The notes: generated from the letters alone by a model not told the origin. A DNA stretch of 64,000 nt from CAWJLS01 sp963843755 (GCA_963843755.1 CAWJLS010000004.1:62001-126000), one strand, 5' to 3'. Shown: positions 1 to 11,150, numbered from the stretch's first letter. A program made the numbers and translations.

Positions 1-1
1 C

Positions 2-305
2 TCCGAGTCACCATCGGCAACCCCGGAGCCGACCATCGCCGGGGTGCGTCAACTCAACTGCCAGCCGGAGACGGTCTGCATGAGTGGGTGCGGTGCCGGG
101 ACGCTCGGAGCTGTTCCTCCGGATTCTCGGCCCGCGCCCGAACGGGCACCTGTGGCCGACGATCGTCCGCTTCACTCTGTCGCGGGTGGTGGTGGAGATC
201 CAGCAGTTGAGCACCGGCGAGCTGGAGACCTACGAGTTGGACGCGGTGCCCGCGGGCACGGACGATCTGTCCGGGCGTCAGGACCGGACAGGCTTCCTGC
301 CGTAG
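2..305 (+). pseudogene. C-terminal fragment of an exported protein, frameshifted; paralogue of the 11278-11778 gene
   Basis: The gene enters from the left edge. Frame 2 reads up to a C-Q-P-E-T-V-C-M-S-G segment, then homology continues in frame 3 with G-P-R-P-N-G-H-L-W-P-T and ends in D-R-T-G-F-L-P at 305. The protein at 11278-11778 has the same order (C-I-P-E-T-L-C-V-S-G, then G-P-K-P-N-G-Y-L-W-P-T, then D-R-T-G-F). One extra base, about T89, accounts for the frame change. The family is unknown to me; the paralogue has a signal peptide, so both are likely exported. An assembly error is an alternative to a true mutation. Confidence 0.55.
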
Positions 306-435
306 AACTCCGTAGCACCGTCGGTTGTAAACGCTCCGGTGCGGCTCGCGTCACCGGAGCGCCTCACCGGAGCTTCGGTCTGCCTGCCCGGCAGGCCTTC
401 GATCGGGCGCTGGCGCCGGGGTGAGCTCGCTCGTC

Positions 436-3108
<2,673 letters not shown>

Positions 3109-3118
3109 GGCTCTCTCC

Positions 3119-3472
3119 TCAGGGTCCGTCGAAGGCCAGCACGCGGCCGACGCCTTCGGTCAGCCGCGCCCAGGTCTCTTGTTCGGTGGCGAGCTGCTTG
3201 CGGCCGGCGTCCGTCAGCACGTAGAAGCGCGCCTGCCGGTTCTTCTCGGTCGTCCCCCAGGAGCTCTTCAGCCACCCCTCCTGCTCCATGCGGTGGAGCG
3301 CCGGGTAGAGCGACCCTTCCTCGACCCGCAGCAGATCGTCCGAGACCTGCTGGATGTGCTGGGTGATGGCGTAGCCGTGGAGCGCCTCGCACACGGAGAG
3401 GGTCTTCAAGACGAGCATCGCCAGCGTTCCCTGGAGGATGTCGTTGCGCTTGCGTCTGCCGCGTCTCGTCAT
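3119..3472 (-). CDS. PadR-family transcriptional regulator
   Basis: 117 aa, the usual size for short PadR proteins. It has the winged-helix signature L-H-G-Y-A-I-T, the E-E-G-S-L-Y-P-A-L-H-R-M-E-Q-E-G-W wing region and a C-terminal dimerisation helix. PadR proteins repress adjacent transport genes and release DNA on binding small ligands. It is first in an operon with the ADOP permease at 436-3108. A GAGAGGG ribosome site lies upstream, and the promoter and inverted repeat at 3505-3568 suggest autoregulation. The product resembles the PadR at 6167-6541, so the two operons are paralogous. Confidence 0.93.
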   Translation of the reverse strand: MTRRGRRKRNDILQGTLAMLVLKTLSVCEALHGYAITQHIQQVSDDLLRVEEGSLYPALHRMEQEGWLKSSWGTTEKNRQARFYVLTDAGRKQLATEQETWARLTEGVGRVLAFDGP

Positions 3473-3504
3473 CTTGCCGCCCTCTCGGATCTCGTCATCG
3501 GATC

Positions 3505-3568
3505 TTTCCCGACCTAGCTATGCATAACTAGCTAGGGAAATGATCGTCCGTTCGCCCGCGCGTGTCAA
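3505..3568 (-). promoter_or_regulatory. Promoter and probable PadR operator for the minus-strand PadR/ADOP operon
   Basis: Read on the minus strand, TTGACA (3563-3568) is followed after 17 nt by GATCAT (3540-3545). Directly downstream is an inverted repeat: TTTCCC (3505-3510) with CCTAGCTA (3513-3520) pairs with TAGCTAGG (3529-3536) running into GGGAAA (3535-3540). The repeat lies over the predicted transcription start, about 33 nt upstream of the PadR ATG, which fits autorepression. Confidence 0.6.
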
Positions 3569-3622
3569 GGGCTCGGGTTGGTCGTTCCCGAAGCGGAGCC
3601 GGGAAGGCGCGTGGCGAAGGGC

Positions 3623-4225
3623 TCAGCGGGGGACCCGAGGGCCGGGCAGGGAGAGCTGGTAGCCGTAGTGGGATGGGTCGCAGGCCGACGGCAGGGCGAC
3701 AGGCTCGGCGGAGCGGCCGACCGTGATGCCCGGGGCGATGTAGACGAACGGCCCCTGGACTTCCTGGAAGCGGTGGACGGAGCCGTCGTAGGTCCAGACT
3801 GGCAGCCGGCCGCGGAGCACCTGGAGGTGGAACCCGAGGGGGGCTTCGGCCGGGATCAGGGAGTGGGCCTGGACCCAGAACCGGTAGCGGCCGGCCGGCG
3901 CGCTGCCCAGCGGCCAGAAGACGTTTTCGATCGGCCGCTCGCACATCCGGTCGGTGCCGCCGTTGCAGTCCACGTCGAGCACGCCGCCCGTCGCGGAGCT
4001 CCGCTGGCCGTAGAAGGTGCAGGCGCCGGACGGATCTTCGACGAACAGGTCCAGGTCCGAGCTCCCGTTCCACACCAGCCGGAAGGCGACGTCGCCGGTG
4101 CCCGCCGCGCGGTGGATGCTACAGGCGGCGAGGACCAGGCAGCAGGCGGCGAGGAGCGCCAGCGGCGCGCAGAAAGCGCCCGGGGCGGAGGGGGTGCGGG
4201 TCGGTGGCTGGCCGCTCGGGCGCAT
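3623..4225 (-). CDS. Lipoprotein with a YfaP/DUF2135-like domain
   Basis: 200 aa. The N-terminus has a signal peptide ending in a lipobox (L-A-A-C-S near residue 35), so it is probably membrane anchored after export. The mature part contains R-L-V-W-N-G-S-S-D-L-D-L-F-V-E-D-P-S-G followed by G-G-V-L-D-V-D, the pattern of the DUF2135/YfaP beta-sandwich found in bacterial secreted proteins. Four cysteines could form disulfides. AGGAG precedes the ATG. It lies alone between a PadR operon and a small membrane protein on the same strand. Biochemical function is unknown. Confidence 0.7.
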   Translation of the reverse strand: MRPSGQPPTRTPSAPGAFCAPLALLAACCLVLAACSIHRAAGTGDVAFRLVWNGSSDLDLFVEDPSGACTFYGQRSSATGGVLDVDCNGGTDRMCERPIENVFWPLGSAPAGRYRFWVQAHSLIPAEAPLGFHLQVLRGRLPVWTYDGSVHRFQEVQGPFVYIAPGITVGRSAEPVALPSACDPSHYGYQLSLPGPRVPR

Positions 4226-4351
4226 CGCTCGCTCTCCTGACGGGGTGCCCCGAAGCGACGGCGGGGGTGCGGTCGTCCGGGCGCCTCGAACGGTAAGAGC
4301 CGCGCCGGGGCCGGAGCGTGTACAGGGGGCGCCGCGGGAGGGCGGCCGATG

Positions 4352-4687
4352 TCAGGTTCGGCGGGGTGGATCGGCCGGCCGGGTGCCGGCCACGTCGGTC
4401 GGGGACCACTGGCCCGCGGTGCGCACGGGCGGGTCGCCGAGCCCGCGGGCGCGGAGCGAGTGGAAGCCCGGCTCCTGCCGGCGGTAGTGGTGCTTGCGAA
4501 GCCCCTGCTCTTCGTCCACCCGGAAGCTCCCGGCGTCGTACTCCGCGGGTGCACCCCGGCGAGCGAGCCATCCGCGGACCGCGTCCCAGGCCTCGATCAG
4601 GGCGAAGAGGCCGAGCACCCCGGCGCTGACACCGGCCACCCACCAGGCCAGTTGGGCGGGATCGATCGTGTCGTGGGGTCCGAACAT
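4352..4687 (-). CDS. Small single-span membrane protein, unknown function
   Basis: 111 aa. One hydrophobic helix (about residues 12-32, W-W-V-A-G-V-S-A-G-V-L-G-L-F-A-L) is followed by a charged cytoplasmic tail rich in Arg, His and Pro. AGGAG stands 10 nt before the ATG. I do not recognise the family. It precedes the lipoprotein gene by 126 bp on the same strand, so the two may be co-transcribed. Its coding status is less sure than that of its neighbours because the C-terminal third is low in complexity. Confidence 0.5.
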   Translation of the reverse strand: MFGPHDTIDPAQLAWWVAGVSAGVLGLFALIEAWDAVRGWLARRGAPAEYDAGSFRVDEEQGLRKHHYRRQEPGFHSLRARGLGDPPVRTAGQWSPTDVAGTRPADPPRRT

Positions 4688-4798
4688 GCCGGGTAGGCTC
4701 CTGGGAGACCCGGTGACGTCGCGTGGGGTGTCCGACGCCGCCGCGTCTGTTAGATTTCTCTACATACTTCATTCTAGCGCACTCCGGAAGGGGACGTC

Positions 4799-6115
4799 AT
4801 GACACGGAGACGACCGCGCCCCATGGGCGTTCGGATCTTGGCCCTCTTGACCGCTCTCGGCAGCCTGGCGTTGGCGGGCTCCCTCCTCGGTGAGCTCGAG
4901 GTCCGCGGTGGCAAGACGGTCGAGGTCGGCAAGGACCAGGTGGTGACAGACGACCTCTACGCCACCGGCGAGACGATTCGGATCGACGGCACCGTGCGGG
5001 GAGACCTGGTGGCCGCAGGCCGCGAGATCGTGATCAGCGGCGTGGTCGAGGGAGACGTGCTGGCCGCTGCCCAGAGCGTGACCATCACCGGGACGGTGGG
5101 CGACGACGTGCGGATCGCCGGCCAGGTGCTGCACGTCGGGCCGAACGCGCGCCTCGGAGACGACCTGATGGGCGCCGGCTTCAGCCTGGAGACCGAGCCG
5201 GGAAGCGGGGTGGGCGGCACCGTGCGCTTCTTCGGCTACCAGGCGCTGCTCGCCGGCGAGGTGGGCGAGGGAGTGAGCGGCTCGATGGCCGCGCTGCGCC
5301 TCGCCGGCACGGTCCACGACGGCGTCGACGTCGAGGTCGGAGCCCGCGGCGCGAGCCCGCCGCCGATGGCCTGGCCGACGCCGATTCCGGTTCCGTCCGT
5401 CGCGCCCGGTCTCGCCGTGACCGACTCCGCACGGATCGCCGGCAAGCTGCGTTACCAGTCGCCGACCGAGGGCGCGATCGCCCCCGCCGCGGCGATCGAA
5501 GGCGGGGTCGACTTCCAGCAGAAGCCGACCTCCGGCAGTGCCGAGCCCAGCCTGCTCGAACGGCTCGCCAAGCGGGTGCGGCGGCTGATCGCGCTGCTCC
5601 TGGTCGGCGCGCTGATGCTCTGGCTGGCGCCACGGTGGAGCGCCGAGCTGGCCGCCACGATCCGGAGCCGTCCCTTGCCGAGCCTCGGCTGGGGAGTCGT
5701 GTCCTTCGCCGCGGCGGCCCTCGCCGCAGTGGCGCTCGGCCTGGTGGTGGCCCTGGTGGCGGCGCTGCTCGGCCTCGCCACCCTGAGCGGCCTGATGGCG
5801 GCGGTGATCGGCGGCGGGGTCCTGGCCGAGATCGCCCTGGCGCTGCTGGTGTTGGTCGCCTTCGTCTACCTGGCCCCGGTGGCCGTCGCCCTGGCCGGCG
5901 GCGGGGCGGCCGTCGGTCTCGGCGGGTCCGGGGGAGCTCCGGCCGGTGGACGCCGCTTCGTCGCCCTGGTCCTCGGCCTGGTGGTCCTGGGACTGCTGGT
6001 GGCGATTCCGTACCTCGGCCTTGTGGTGGCCATCGCTGCCGCGGTCCTCGGGATGGGCAGCCTCTGGCTCTGGCTCGTGGACCGGTTCCGGAGGGCGCCG
6101 GCGACTTCCCCTTGA
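4799..6115 (+). CDS. Exported bactofilin-like beta-helix protein with C-terminal membrane domain
   Basis: 438 aa. After an N-terminal hydrophobic signal or anchor (residues 11-29) come right-handed beta-helix repeats of the polymer-forming (bactofilin-like) type, e.g. G-T-V-R-G-D-L-V-A-A-G, G-V-V-E-G-D-V-L-A-A-A and G-T-V-G-D-D-V-R-I-A-G, to about residue 150 with more near 215-235. The C-terminal half has five or six hydrophobic helices (260-430). This layout is common in uncharacterised 'polymer-forming cytoskeletal' membrane proteins, possibly envelope scaffolds. GGAAGGGGA precedes the ATG. Its stop codon overlaps the -35 region of the following PadR promoter. Confidence 0.8.
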   Translation: MTRRRPRPMGVRILALLTALGSLALAGSLLGELEVRGGKTVEVGKDQVVTDDLYATGETIRIDGTVRGDLVAAGREIVISGVVEGDVLAAAQSVTITGTVGDDVRIAGQVLHVGPNARLGDDLMGAGFSLETEPGSGVGGTVRFFGYQALLAGEVGEGVSGSMAALRLAGTVHDGVDVEVGARGASPPPMAWPTPIPVPSVAPGLAVTDSARIAGKLRYQSPTEGAIAPAAAIEGGVDFQQKPTSGSAEPSLLERLAKRVRRLIALLLVGALMLWLAPRWSAELAATIRSRPLPSLGWGVVSFAAAALAAVALGLVVALVAALLGLATLSGLMAAVIGGGVLAEIALALLVLVAFVYLAPVAVALAGGGAAVGLGGSGGAPAGGRRFVALVLGLVVLGLLVAIPYLGLVVAIAAAVLGMGSLWLWLVDRFRRAPATSP

Positions 6116-6161
6116 CTTCTTAGGGGAGGAGGTCTACTCTTCCCCTGGACTTCTTAGGGGA
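6107..6161 (+). promoter_or_regulatory. Promoter with two PadR operator repeats
   Basis: TTGACT (6112-6117), a 17-nt spacer and TACTCT (6135-6140) form a near-consensus promoter. Two 21-bp direct repeats (6107-6127 and 6141-6161), differing at one base, each hold TCCCCT and AGGGGA arms around GACTTCTT. The first covers the -35; the second covers the transcription start and the AGGGGAG ribosome site of the PadR gene. Binding would block both promoter and translation start. Confidence 0.72.
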
Positions 6162-6166
6162 GACCG

Positions 6167-6541
6167 ATGGCGACCACCGACACCCAGCCGACGACCAGCC
6201 CGCGCGCCGCGGAGGATCTGGAGCTTCTCCGCGGCACGCTCGACCTGTTGATCCTCAAGACCCTGACCTGGGGGCCGCTCCACGGCTACGCCATCACGGA
6301 GTCGATCCGCCAGCGCACCGAGGACGCGATCCTGGTGGAGGAGGGGGCGCTCTACCCGGCGCTCCACCGGCTCGAGAAGCGCGGCTGGGTCGAGGCCGAG
6401 TGGGGGCGCTCGGAGAACAACCGGCGGGCGAAGTTCTATCGCCTCTCGGTCGAGGGACGGGGCCAGCTCCGGGTCCGGGAAGAGACCTGGGGGCGCTATA
6501 CCGAAGCGGTCGCCAAGGTTCTGGGCACGGTGACGTCGTGA
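6167..6541 (+). CDS. PadR-family transcriptional regulator
   Basis: 124 aa. It shows L-D-L-L-I-L-K-T-L, G-P-L-H-G-Y-A-I-T and E-E-G-A-L-Y-P-A-L-H-R-L-E-K-R-G-W, the winged-helix core of PadR proteins, then R-A-K-F-Y-R-L and a C-terminal helix for dimerisation. It is close in sequence to the PadR at 3119-3472. The ATG follows AGGGGAG, which is itself part of the second operator repeat, so autoregulation is likely. Its TGA overlaps the GTG of the ADOP permease gene in a GTGA, so the two are translationally coupled. Confidence 0.94.
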   Translation: MATTDTQPTTSPRAAEDLELLRGTLDLLILKTLTWGPLHGYAITESIRQRTEDAILVEEGALYPALHRLEKRGWVEAEWGRSENNRRAKFYRLSVEGRGQLRVREETWGRYTEAVAKVLGTVTS

Positions 6542-9189
6542 AGCTGCCCTACGGCGTCCGGCGGGCGTTCCGCCTCCTGGTGCCCGGCGGCTACCAGGAC
6601 GAGGTGGACGACGAGATCCGGTTCCACCTGGAGTGCCGGATCGATGCGCTCGTCGAGGCCGGGCTGGAGCCGGCAGAGGCGCGCCGCGAGGCGCTCCGGC
6701 GGTTCGGCGATCCGGAGGGGGTGGCGCGCTCGTGCCGGTCGATCGCCCGCTCCCGCGAGGCTGCCGAGCGCCGCGCCGGGCTGCGCCACGAGCTCGGCCA
6801 GGATCTGCGGTGGGCGCTCCGGCGGCTGGTCCGCGAGCCCGGCTTCGCCCTGGCCCTGGTGGCGATCCTCGCCCTCGGGGTCGGCTCGGCCACGGCGCTC
6901 TTCAGCGTCGCCGACGCGGTCGTCTTCCGGCCGCTGCCGTTCGCGCACCCCGACCGGCTGGTCTGGGTCGACGAGTCCACCCCCGAAGGCGACCGCTTCT
7001 CGGTCTCCCTGCCGAACGCCCTCGACTGGCGCCGCTCGAGCAGCGCGTTCTCCGGCCTGGCCGCGTTCGAGCTGCGAAACGCCGCCCTCGACCCCGACGC
7101 GAAGGGCGGCGGCGAGCCGCGGAGGGTGCTGCTGGCGCCGGTGACGGAGGACTTCTTCTCCGTGCTGGGAGTGCAGCCCGCCCTCGGCCACCTGCTCCCC
7201 GCGGAGTCGTTCGTGCCGGGGAGCGACGCCGGCTGGGCGGTCCTCTCGGACACGCTCTGGCGCCAGGAGCTCGGGGCCGACCCGGACGTGATCGGCCGCA
7301 CCGTGCTGCTCGACGGGCGGGCGACCGTGATCGCCGGCGTCATGCCCCCGGGGATCGTCTTCCCGGAGGGGACGGAGCTGTGGACGCCGCTCCAGGCCCT
7401 GCCGGCGCACGAGCGCAACGACAAGGACTTCGCGGTGGTCGCCCGTCTCGCCCCCGGCGTCTCGATCGAGGGAGCGACGGCCGACCTCGGCGCGGTCGCC
7501 GGGCGGCTGGCCGAGCTCTACCCGGACGCCAACCGGGGCTGGGGCGTGAAGCTCCGGCCGCTCCAGAGCGCGCTGGTCGGGCCCCAGGTGGAGCGGGCGC
7601 TCCTGGTCCTGCTGGGCTCGGTCGGCCTCCTCCTGCTGATCGCCTGCGTCAACGTCTCCAGCCTGCTGGTGGCGCGGGGCGCCGGTCGCAGCCGGGAGAT
7701 GGCGGTGCGGACGTCGCTCGGTGCACCGCGGCCGCGGCTGATCCGCCAGCTCCTGGTGGAGGCGACGGCGATCGGCCTGGCCGGCGGCCTGGCCGGCCTG
7801 TTCCTGGCGGCGATGGCGATCGAGGCGGTGCGCCAGTGGGGGCCGGCGGAGGTGCCGCGCCTGGCGACCGCGGCGATCGATGGCCGGGTGCTGGCGTTCT
7901 CGGTCGCGGCGGCCCTCGTGTCGACGGTCTTCTTCGGCCTGCTGCCCGCGCTCCGCACCTCCCGGACGAGCCCCGGCCAGGATCTGCGCGCCGGCGGCCG
8001 GACGACGGTCGCGGGCACGGCGCGCGTGCGGGCCTTGCTGGTCGTCGCCCAGCTCGCCCTGGCGGTGATGCTGCTGGTCGGCGCCGGGCTCACCGCGCGC
8101 AGCTATCTGCGGCTCCTCGGGGTCGACCTCGGGTTCGACGCCAGCGACGTGCTGGCCGTGCGCATCGACCTGCCCGAGGGCGAGTTCCCGCCCGAGCGCC
8201 GCCAGGCCCTGGCCGTGCAGGTGCGCCAGGAGCTCTCGGCCCTGCCGGGGGTGGCGAACGCGGCGGCGTCGGTCGGCTCTCCCTACGCCGGCTTCTACAC
8301 CGCCAACGCGGTGGTGGTGCCGGGCCGGGCGCCGGACGCGTCGGGCGGCTACCCCATCGCCCAGTGGCGAAGCGTCACCCCGGGCTATTTCGACACCCTC
8401 GACATTCCGCTCCTGCGTGGCCGCACGATCACGGCGCAGGATCGGGAAGACAGCCGCGCGGTGGTGGTGAGCCGGGCGTTCGCCGACCAGTTCTGGCCCG
8501 GCGAGGACGCCGTCGGCAAGCAGATGCGCTTCGGCGGTCCGGACGGTGACCCGCTCACCGTCGTCGGCGTCGTCGGCGACGTGCGGGACGCCGCCCTGGA
8601 CGAGCCGCCGCGGCCGACCGTCTTCCTGCCGTACCAGGCGATCCCGTGGGTGCATCAGACCTGGCTGGTGGAGACCGCGGCCGAGCCGGCGGTCGTCGCA
8701 CGGGAGGTCCACGCCGCGCTCCGTCGCCTGGTCCCCGGGGTGCCGGTACCCACGGTGGCGCCACTGGCCGACAACCTGGCCGGCGCACGCACCAACCCGC
8801 GCTTCCAGGCGCTGCTGATGGCCGCCTTCGCCCTCGCCGCGCTGATCCTGGCGGCCTCCGGGATCTACGGCCTGATGGCCTTCTCGGTCAGCCGGCGCAC
8901 GCGGGAGATCGGCGTCCGCATGGCGCTCGGCGCCCGTCCCGGCACGGTGGTCTCCCTGGTGGCGCGCCAGGGGGCGGTGCTGGTGGTCTCCGGCCTGGTG
9001 GCCGGCCTCGCCGGCTCCTGGCTCCTCGCCCGGGTCCTGGGCAGCCTGCTCTACCGGACGCTGCCGTCGGACGGCCTGGCCTACGGCGCGGCGCTCGTGG
9101 TCCTGGCGGCGGTCGGCCTGCTGGCGGCGTACCTCCCGGCGCGCCGGGCGGCACGCATCGACCCGACCGTGGCGCTCACGGCCGAGTAG
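6538..9189 (+). CDS. ADOP-family ABC transporter permease (MacB/FtsX-like)
   Basis: 883 aa, starting at the GTG that overlaps the PadR stop. Upstream in-frame starts lie inside the PadR gene and are rejected. N-terminal permease-prefix helices (residues 1-90, D-E-I-R-F-H-L-E) are followed by a TM helix near 100-122, a MacB-type periplasmic domain, an FtsX block near 360-470, a second periplasmic domain and a last FtsX block (760-880, with R-E-I-G-V-R-M-A-L-G-A). No ATPase is encoded beside it. It is a paralogue of 436-3108, which lies about 3.4 kb away on the other strand, with its own PadR and operator set. Confidence 0.93.
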   Translation: MKLPYGVRRAFRLLVPGGYQDEVDDEIRFHLECRIDALVEAGLEPAEARREALRRFGDPEGVARSCRSIARSREAAERRAGLRHELGQDLRWALRRLVREPGFALALVAILALGVGSATALFSVADAVVFRPLPFAHPDRLVWVDESTPEGDRFSVSLPNALDWRRSSSAFSGLAAFELRNAALDPDAKGGGEPRRVLLAPVTEDFFSVLGVQPALGHLLPAESFVPGSDAGWAVLSDTLWRQELGADPDVIGRTVLLDGRATVIAGVMPPGIVFPEGTELWTPLQALPAHERNDKDFAVVARLAPGVSIEGATADLGAVAGRLAELYPDANRGWGVKLRPLQSALVGPQVERALLVLLGSVGLLLLIACVNVSSLLVARGAGRSREMAVRTSLGAPRPRLIRQLLVEATAIGLAGGLAGLFLAAMAIEAVRQWGPAEVPRLATAAIDGRVLAFSVAAALVSTVFFGLLPALRTSRTSPGQDLRAGGRTTVAGTARVRALLVVAQLALAVMLLVGAGLTARSYLRLLGVDLGFDASDVLAVRIDLPEGEFPPERRQALAVQVRQELSALPGVANAAASVGSPYAGFYTANAVVVPGRAPDASGGYPIAQWRSVTPGYFDTLDIPLLRGRTITAQDREDSRAVVVSRAFADQFWPGEDAVGKQMRFGGPDGDPLTVVGVVGDVRDAALDEPPRPTVFLPYQAIPWVHQTWLVETAAEPAVVAREVHAALRRLVPGVPVPTVAPLADNLAGARTNPRFQALLMAAFALAALILAASGIYGLMAFSVSRRTREIGVRMALGARPGTVVSLVARQGAVLVVSGLVAGLAGSWLLARVLGSLLYRTLPSDGLAYGAALVVLAAVGLLAAYLPARRAARIDPTVALTAE

Positions 9190-9294
9190 CGGGTCGCCGC
9201 ACTCTTTGGGCTCATCGCTAGACCAGTGTTAACTCTGGTTTCAGGAAGAGCGTCTACAGTGGAACGTCAAAAGGAGGGGCAACACATCACGGCT

Positions 9295-9909
9295 TCACGA
9301 GGCCATTCGCTGTTCCAATTCGCGGCACAGTTTGTCGAAGGACGGGCAACGATCTCGGCAGAGCTGAAGGTCCATCAAGGCGGTCAATTTCGGTTGGTCG
9401 ACTGTCTCACTGTAAGTATCTAGGCAGTCTTCAATCCACTTCTTCTTTGAGCCCGCGGACTCAGGTGCTTCCGGCGGTACCTCCCTGCGACTCAGGTCCA
9501 GAAAGTCGCTCAGAGACTGTGCGGCTCCAACGAACCAGGTTTCATATTCCGGGTTTGCTATGACGCACGCAAAATCCACTTCAGCTTCCGCCTTCTTGAC
9601 GATATCGATCAACACCGGAGCGAGCCGGCATGGAACATCTTCATCTGCATCGATGAGGAGTAAGACCAGGTCGTGGGACTCTAGAGTCAGATGACCCGGG
9701 CCTCCCTGGTGCAGTTTTAGTTTCGCGAGCTTCACTGCGCGTAGAAGCTCATCAGGCTTTACAACTCTATACCTTGGCTGTCTAATTGGCTGCAGAACTT
9801 CTAGTGACTCTCCTCCGAGGAGCTCATACCAAGTACGTTCTAGGAGCACTCTGACTGCTGCTACTTCTCCGTGCCCTTCCACTATCGGGACAATCCTTAG
9901 TTTCGTCAC
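9295..9909 (-). CDS. DUF4276-family protein, Toprim-like putative nuclease/effector
   Basis: 204 aa, GTG start overlapping the TGA of the AAA ATPase gene (GTGA), so strictly coupled to it. The N-terminus reads I-V-E-G-H-G-E (E11) and residues 85-91 read L-I-D-A-D-E-D (D87, D89, D91). These match the conserved Glu and D-x-D of Toprim-like folds, the fold class also found in OLD and RNase M5-type nucleases. DUF4276 genes commonly sit beside SMC-like ATPases. Base composition is clearly lower in GC than the flanks, pointing to transfer. I infer an effector role in anti-phage defence; enzymatic activity is not shown by sequence alone. Confidence 0.78.
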   Translation of the reverse strand: MTKLRIVPIVEGHGEVAAVRVLLERTWYELLGGESLEVLQPIRQPRYRVVKPDELLRAVKLAKLKLHQGGPGHLTLESHDLVLLLIDADEDVPCRLAPVLIDIVKKAEAEVDFACVIANPEYETWFVGAAQSLSDFLDLSRREVPPEAPESAGSKKKWIEDCLDTYSETVDQPKLTALMDLQLCRDRCPSFDKLCRELEQRMAS

Positions 9910-11150
9910 GCCGCCTCGACGGGAATCTTGAACAGATCAAGGCTTAGCTGTAAGTAGAGATTCTCTCGGTCCGGCTGCAGTTGATCCATTCTAAGAAGCT
10001 CGCCTGGAGGGTAGAGGTGTTGGCGGATTGCATCTAGGCTCGCAGAGTCTGCAGGCGCAATCTTTGTCGTTCCCTCTTCTGAGATTACGACCAGGAGTCC
10101 GTCTTCGCCAATGTTGATCTGATCTAGGAGGTCCGGGCTATGGGTTGTCAGGAGAACTTGTGTGCGGCGGGCGGCTTCTCTGAGCGCTCCCATCAAGGCA
10201 CCTGCGGCTGCTGGGTGAAGGGCCGTTTCCGGCTCCTCGATTCCGACCAATCGGACGGGCTGCTTTCGATCTGCCAATTGGGTGACAGCAACGAGTGCAC
10301 CTAAAGCTCTGAGTGTTCCGTCCGACATACTCGAAGCGAAAAATTTCCAAGGATGTGTAGAGCCCTTCACCTTCTGCCAGAACTGCAAGGTCTCGCGTGG
10401 GCCCAGAGCGACGCGGTCGACTTCGGTGATCTCGGGAACGATCTTCTCCAGGTAGTCTCGAATCCTTCCCATCACCGACGGTTCGCTCTTAGTTAATCGC
10501 GCAATGACGCTGGCGAGGTTGGCTCCATCGGGATGAAGTAGCTCACCCGCATCCGGCTGCTGAAGTTCTTTCATTACGTCAGGGCTTAGGTTGTAGAAAC
10601 CCATGGCCAATAGTTGATCGTATACTTCGCGGAAGGAGGGTAGCCCCGCGGCGTTTACCAGGTAGAGCCGATCCTCAAGAACTGGCGGCATGCTATCGAC
10701 ACTCGCACTACGTACTTTCAGCTCCTCCCTGAAGTAGTGCTCTTGGAGGGTGCTGTCCTTCCCCAGGATCTCTAACCGCTCCCACTTGACAGCGAACGCG
10801 CCGTCCTTGCGGGCTGCGACCTCAAACCCGTAGCTGGCGACTCGATGACTGGGTAGAGATACCTGGAGCTCGATTGAGAAATTTCGAGGATGCCCCGTGC
10901 TTCGGCGACGCACGTCGTCGATTCCTCCTCGGTCGCGAATGGCATGATCTAGGGATGTGCGAAGAGCGTCGACGACAAAGCGGATGGCATCAAGAAAGTT
11001 ACTCTTTCCTGCGCCGTTTCTCCCTACGAGGAGAGTGAGCGGACGGAGCTCCACATGACATTCATCGATGCTCTTGAAGTTCCGGAGCTTGACGCGACGA
11101 AGAAAGCACCCGAGGAGAGGGTTCATGTCAGTCCCTGGTCGGTTCGGCAT
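9906..11150 (-). CDS. AAA-family (SMC/RecF-like, COG4637-type) ATPase
   Basis: 414 aa. It has Walker A G-R-N-G-A-G-K-S (residues 43-50), an ABC-type signature S-S-M-S-D-G-T-L (273-280), Walker B V-G-I-E-E-P-E (302-308) and an H-loop T-T-H-S-P (H337), the order of AAA_15/AAA_21 overcoming-lysogenisation-type ATPases. Start choice is open: the ATG at 11150 has no clear ribosome site, while the ATG at 11126 (M9) follows AGGGAC at good spacing. It pairs with the overlapping DUF4276 gene. Such ATPase-effector pairs (OLD, Gabija, PARIS, AbiL are relatives in logic) are defence systems. Lower GC supports horizontal acquisition. Confidence 0.88.
   Translation of the reverse strand: MPNRPGTDMNPLLGCFLRRVKLRNFKSIDECHVELRPLTLLVGRNGAGKSNFLDAIRFVVDALRTSLDHAIRDRGGIDDVRRRSTGHPRNFSIELQVSLPSHRVASYGFEVAARKDGAFAVKWERLEILGKDSTLQEHYFREELKVRSASVDSMPPVLEDRLYLVNAAGLPSFREVYDQLLAMGFYNLSPDVMKELQQPDAGELLHPDGANLASVIARLTKSEPSVMGRIRDYLEKIVPEITEVDRVALGPRETLQFWQKVKGSTHPWKFFASSMSDGTLRALGALVAVTQLADRKQPVRLVGIEEPETALHPAAAGALMGALREAARRTQVLLTTHSPDLLDQINIGEDGLLVVISEEGTTKIAPADSASLDAIRQHLYPPGELLRMDQLQPDRENLYLQLSLDLFKIPVEAA

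Noticed and set aside
9226..9423. Small plus-strand frame near the DUF4276 gene
   Set aside because: Mostly antisense to the DUF4276 coding sequence; an AGGAGGGG nearby is not placed before its start.
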